Of a stretch of 64,000 bases of DNA, positions 63,586 to 64,000 are shown one piece after another (positions within the stretch are counted from its first letter, which is position 1; each line of letters begins with the position of its first letter). The DNA comes from Sphaerosporella brunnea. Taxonomy: Eukaryota; Ascomycota; Pezizomycetes; Pezizales; Pyronemataceae. The translations under genes and the position numbers were made by a program. The DNA lies in the NCBI GenBank assembly GCA_008704415.1, contig VXIS01000023.1:186001-250000 (forward strand), in the 5' to 3' direction. The notes beneath the pieces were generated by a model that was given only the letters and a program-made list of their open reading frames with translations, made no database searches and was not told the origin of the DNA.

Positions 63586-64000
63586 CTGCGAACATCGGGC
63601 CGATTTCTTTCCGCTGCAACTCGAAAAAGCGTCGCCACAAGCGCGTCACCGTGTTCACCGCCACCATATGCACGGCCCACGTGGGCACCTTGTTCGGGGC
63701 CCCGAAACCGGAGTCGCAGTGCAGAATCAGCCGGATCAGGTTCTGTGCGTCAAGGCTGTTGAGGCAGAGCGCTATGGTCGGGCCGCCTGGGGGGCGCGCC
63801 AGGAACTCTGGCACCGACTGCGGCAGGTGCTGCCGCTGTTGACTGAGCCCCTGGAGGGCCCCCCAGAAGACGTGGTGACACCACGGACACACTGTCCAGA
63901 ACTTCTGGTCGGGGAGCGGGATGTATCCGGGATGCTGCGTATGACCAGGTTGCGAGAGGGGCAGTTGGCGGAAGAGCACGGGGCCTTGGTTGGCTTGCGG
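63563..64000 (-). CDS. Edge-truncated open frame with a CxxC motif
   Basis: The minus-strand frame is open from the window edge (PQANQGPVLFRQLPL) to a stop at 63563. It contains FWTVCPWCHHVFWG, a possible zinc-binding CxxCHH, then LPQSVPEFLARPPGGPTIAL and NTVTRLWRRFFELQRKEI. There is no eukaryotic start inside the window: the first in-frame start-like codon is GTG at 63979, so the 5' part lies beyond 64000. Codon text looks protein-like but no family is recognised. Its 3' end runs into the tandem repeat. Confidence 0.45.
   Translation of the reverse strand, partial: PQANQGPVLFRQLPLSQPGHTQHPGYIPLPDQKFWTVCPWCHHVFWGALQGLSQQRQHLPQSVPEFLARPPGGPTIALCLNSLDAQNLIRLILHCDSGFGAPNKVPTWAVHMVAVNTVTRLWRRFFELQRKEIGPMFAVRSHSEA

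Noticed and set aside
1..64000. tRNA or rRNA genes
   Set aside because: I looked for tRNA B-box-like GGTTCGANTC contexts with pairing arms and for conserved rRNA words and found nothing convincing; a tRNAscan/Infernal run would be decisive.

Overview
The window looks like a transposon-saturated accessory region of a filamentous fungal nuclear genome, most likely Ascomycota (Pezizomycotina). The reasons are a FunK1-type fungal kinase, an F-box protein of the style common in Pezizomycotina, Tad/CgT-like LINEs with an RNase H domain and a terminal zinc knuckle, a chromodomain Ty3/gypsy element, fungal hAT, Harbinger, pogo and Mutator-like relics, Kozak-type starts and no bacterial operon structure. 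The species cannot be named from the sequence. No rRNA, tRNA or CRISPR array was recognised.

The dominant feature is an unrecognised multicopy family, called here the TDEK family after a conserved TDEKTH motif. One copy (28104-28889) is open from ATG to stop. At least fourteen others are broken: a + strand array at 1-6.9 kb, one at 33.4-35.2 kb, and - strand copies at 9.5-10.3, 24.9-26.5, 38.25-38.47 and 39.2-41.96 kb. The ancestral layout is a TATA promoter block, a KLY/TDEKTH N-terminal domain, one to three 51-residue EAFNHVKIF modules, a Q-rich stretch and a C-terminal helix. Two copies carry a fragment resembling a Dbp5-like DEAD-box helicase, and two carry a long coiled-coil tail.

Layout: 0-7 kb TDEK array with a Harbinger insertion; 7-9.5 kb minisatellite and a dispersed repeat (D1); 9.5-12.8 kb TDEK copy, hAT-B ends and a LINE; 12.8-17 kb two gypsy relics, the second a chromovirus; 17-23 kb LINE, Tc1 trace and a hAT-A element with 8-bp target duplications; 23.3-24.9 kb a zinc-finger plus P-loop gene with lesions; 25-29 kb TDEK copies including the intact one; 29.4-32.5 kb Mutator and copia pieces with a solo LTR; 33.4-35.2 kb TDEK; 36-37 kb a Mutator-like element with long inverted repeats; 37-42 kb satellite, D1 and TDEK; 42.3-43.9 kb a LINE with 14-bp target duplications; 44.7-53.1 kb a ~155-bp satellite interrupted by an F-box gene (47.4-48.5 kb), a pogo relic and hAT-B ends; 54.5-56.8 kb the FunK1 kinase; 57.3-62.5 kb a scrambled copia with a nested hAT-A element; 62.8-64 kb a tandem repeat and an edge-truncated reading frame.

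The host-type genes that look translatable are the TDEK copy at 28.1 kb and the FunK1 kinase. The F-box gene is one base from open and the zinc/P-loop gene has two lesions. No pathway links them. What ties the window together is repeated nested insertion: Harbinger in TDEK, LINE in hAT, hAT in copia, LTR in copia. Several insertions can be placed to the base by their target-site duplications.
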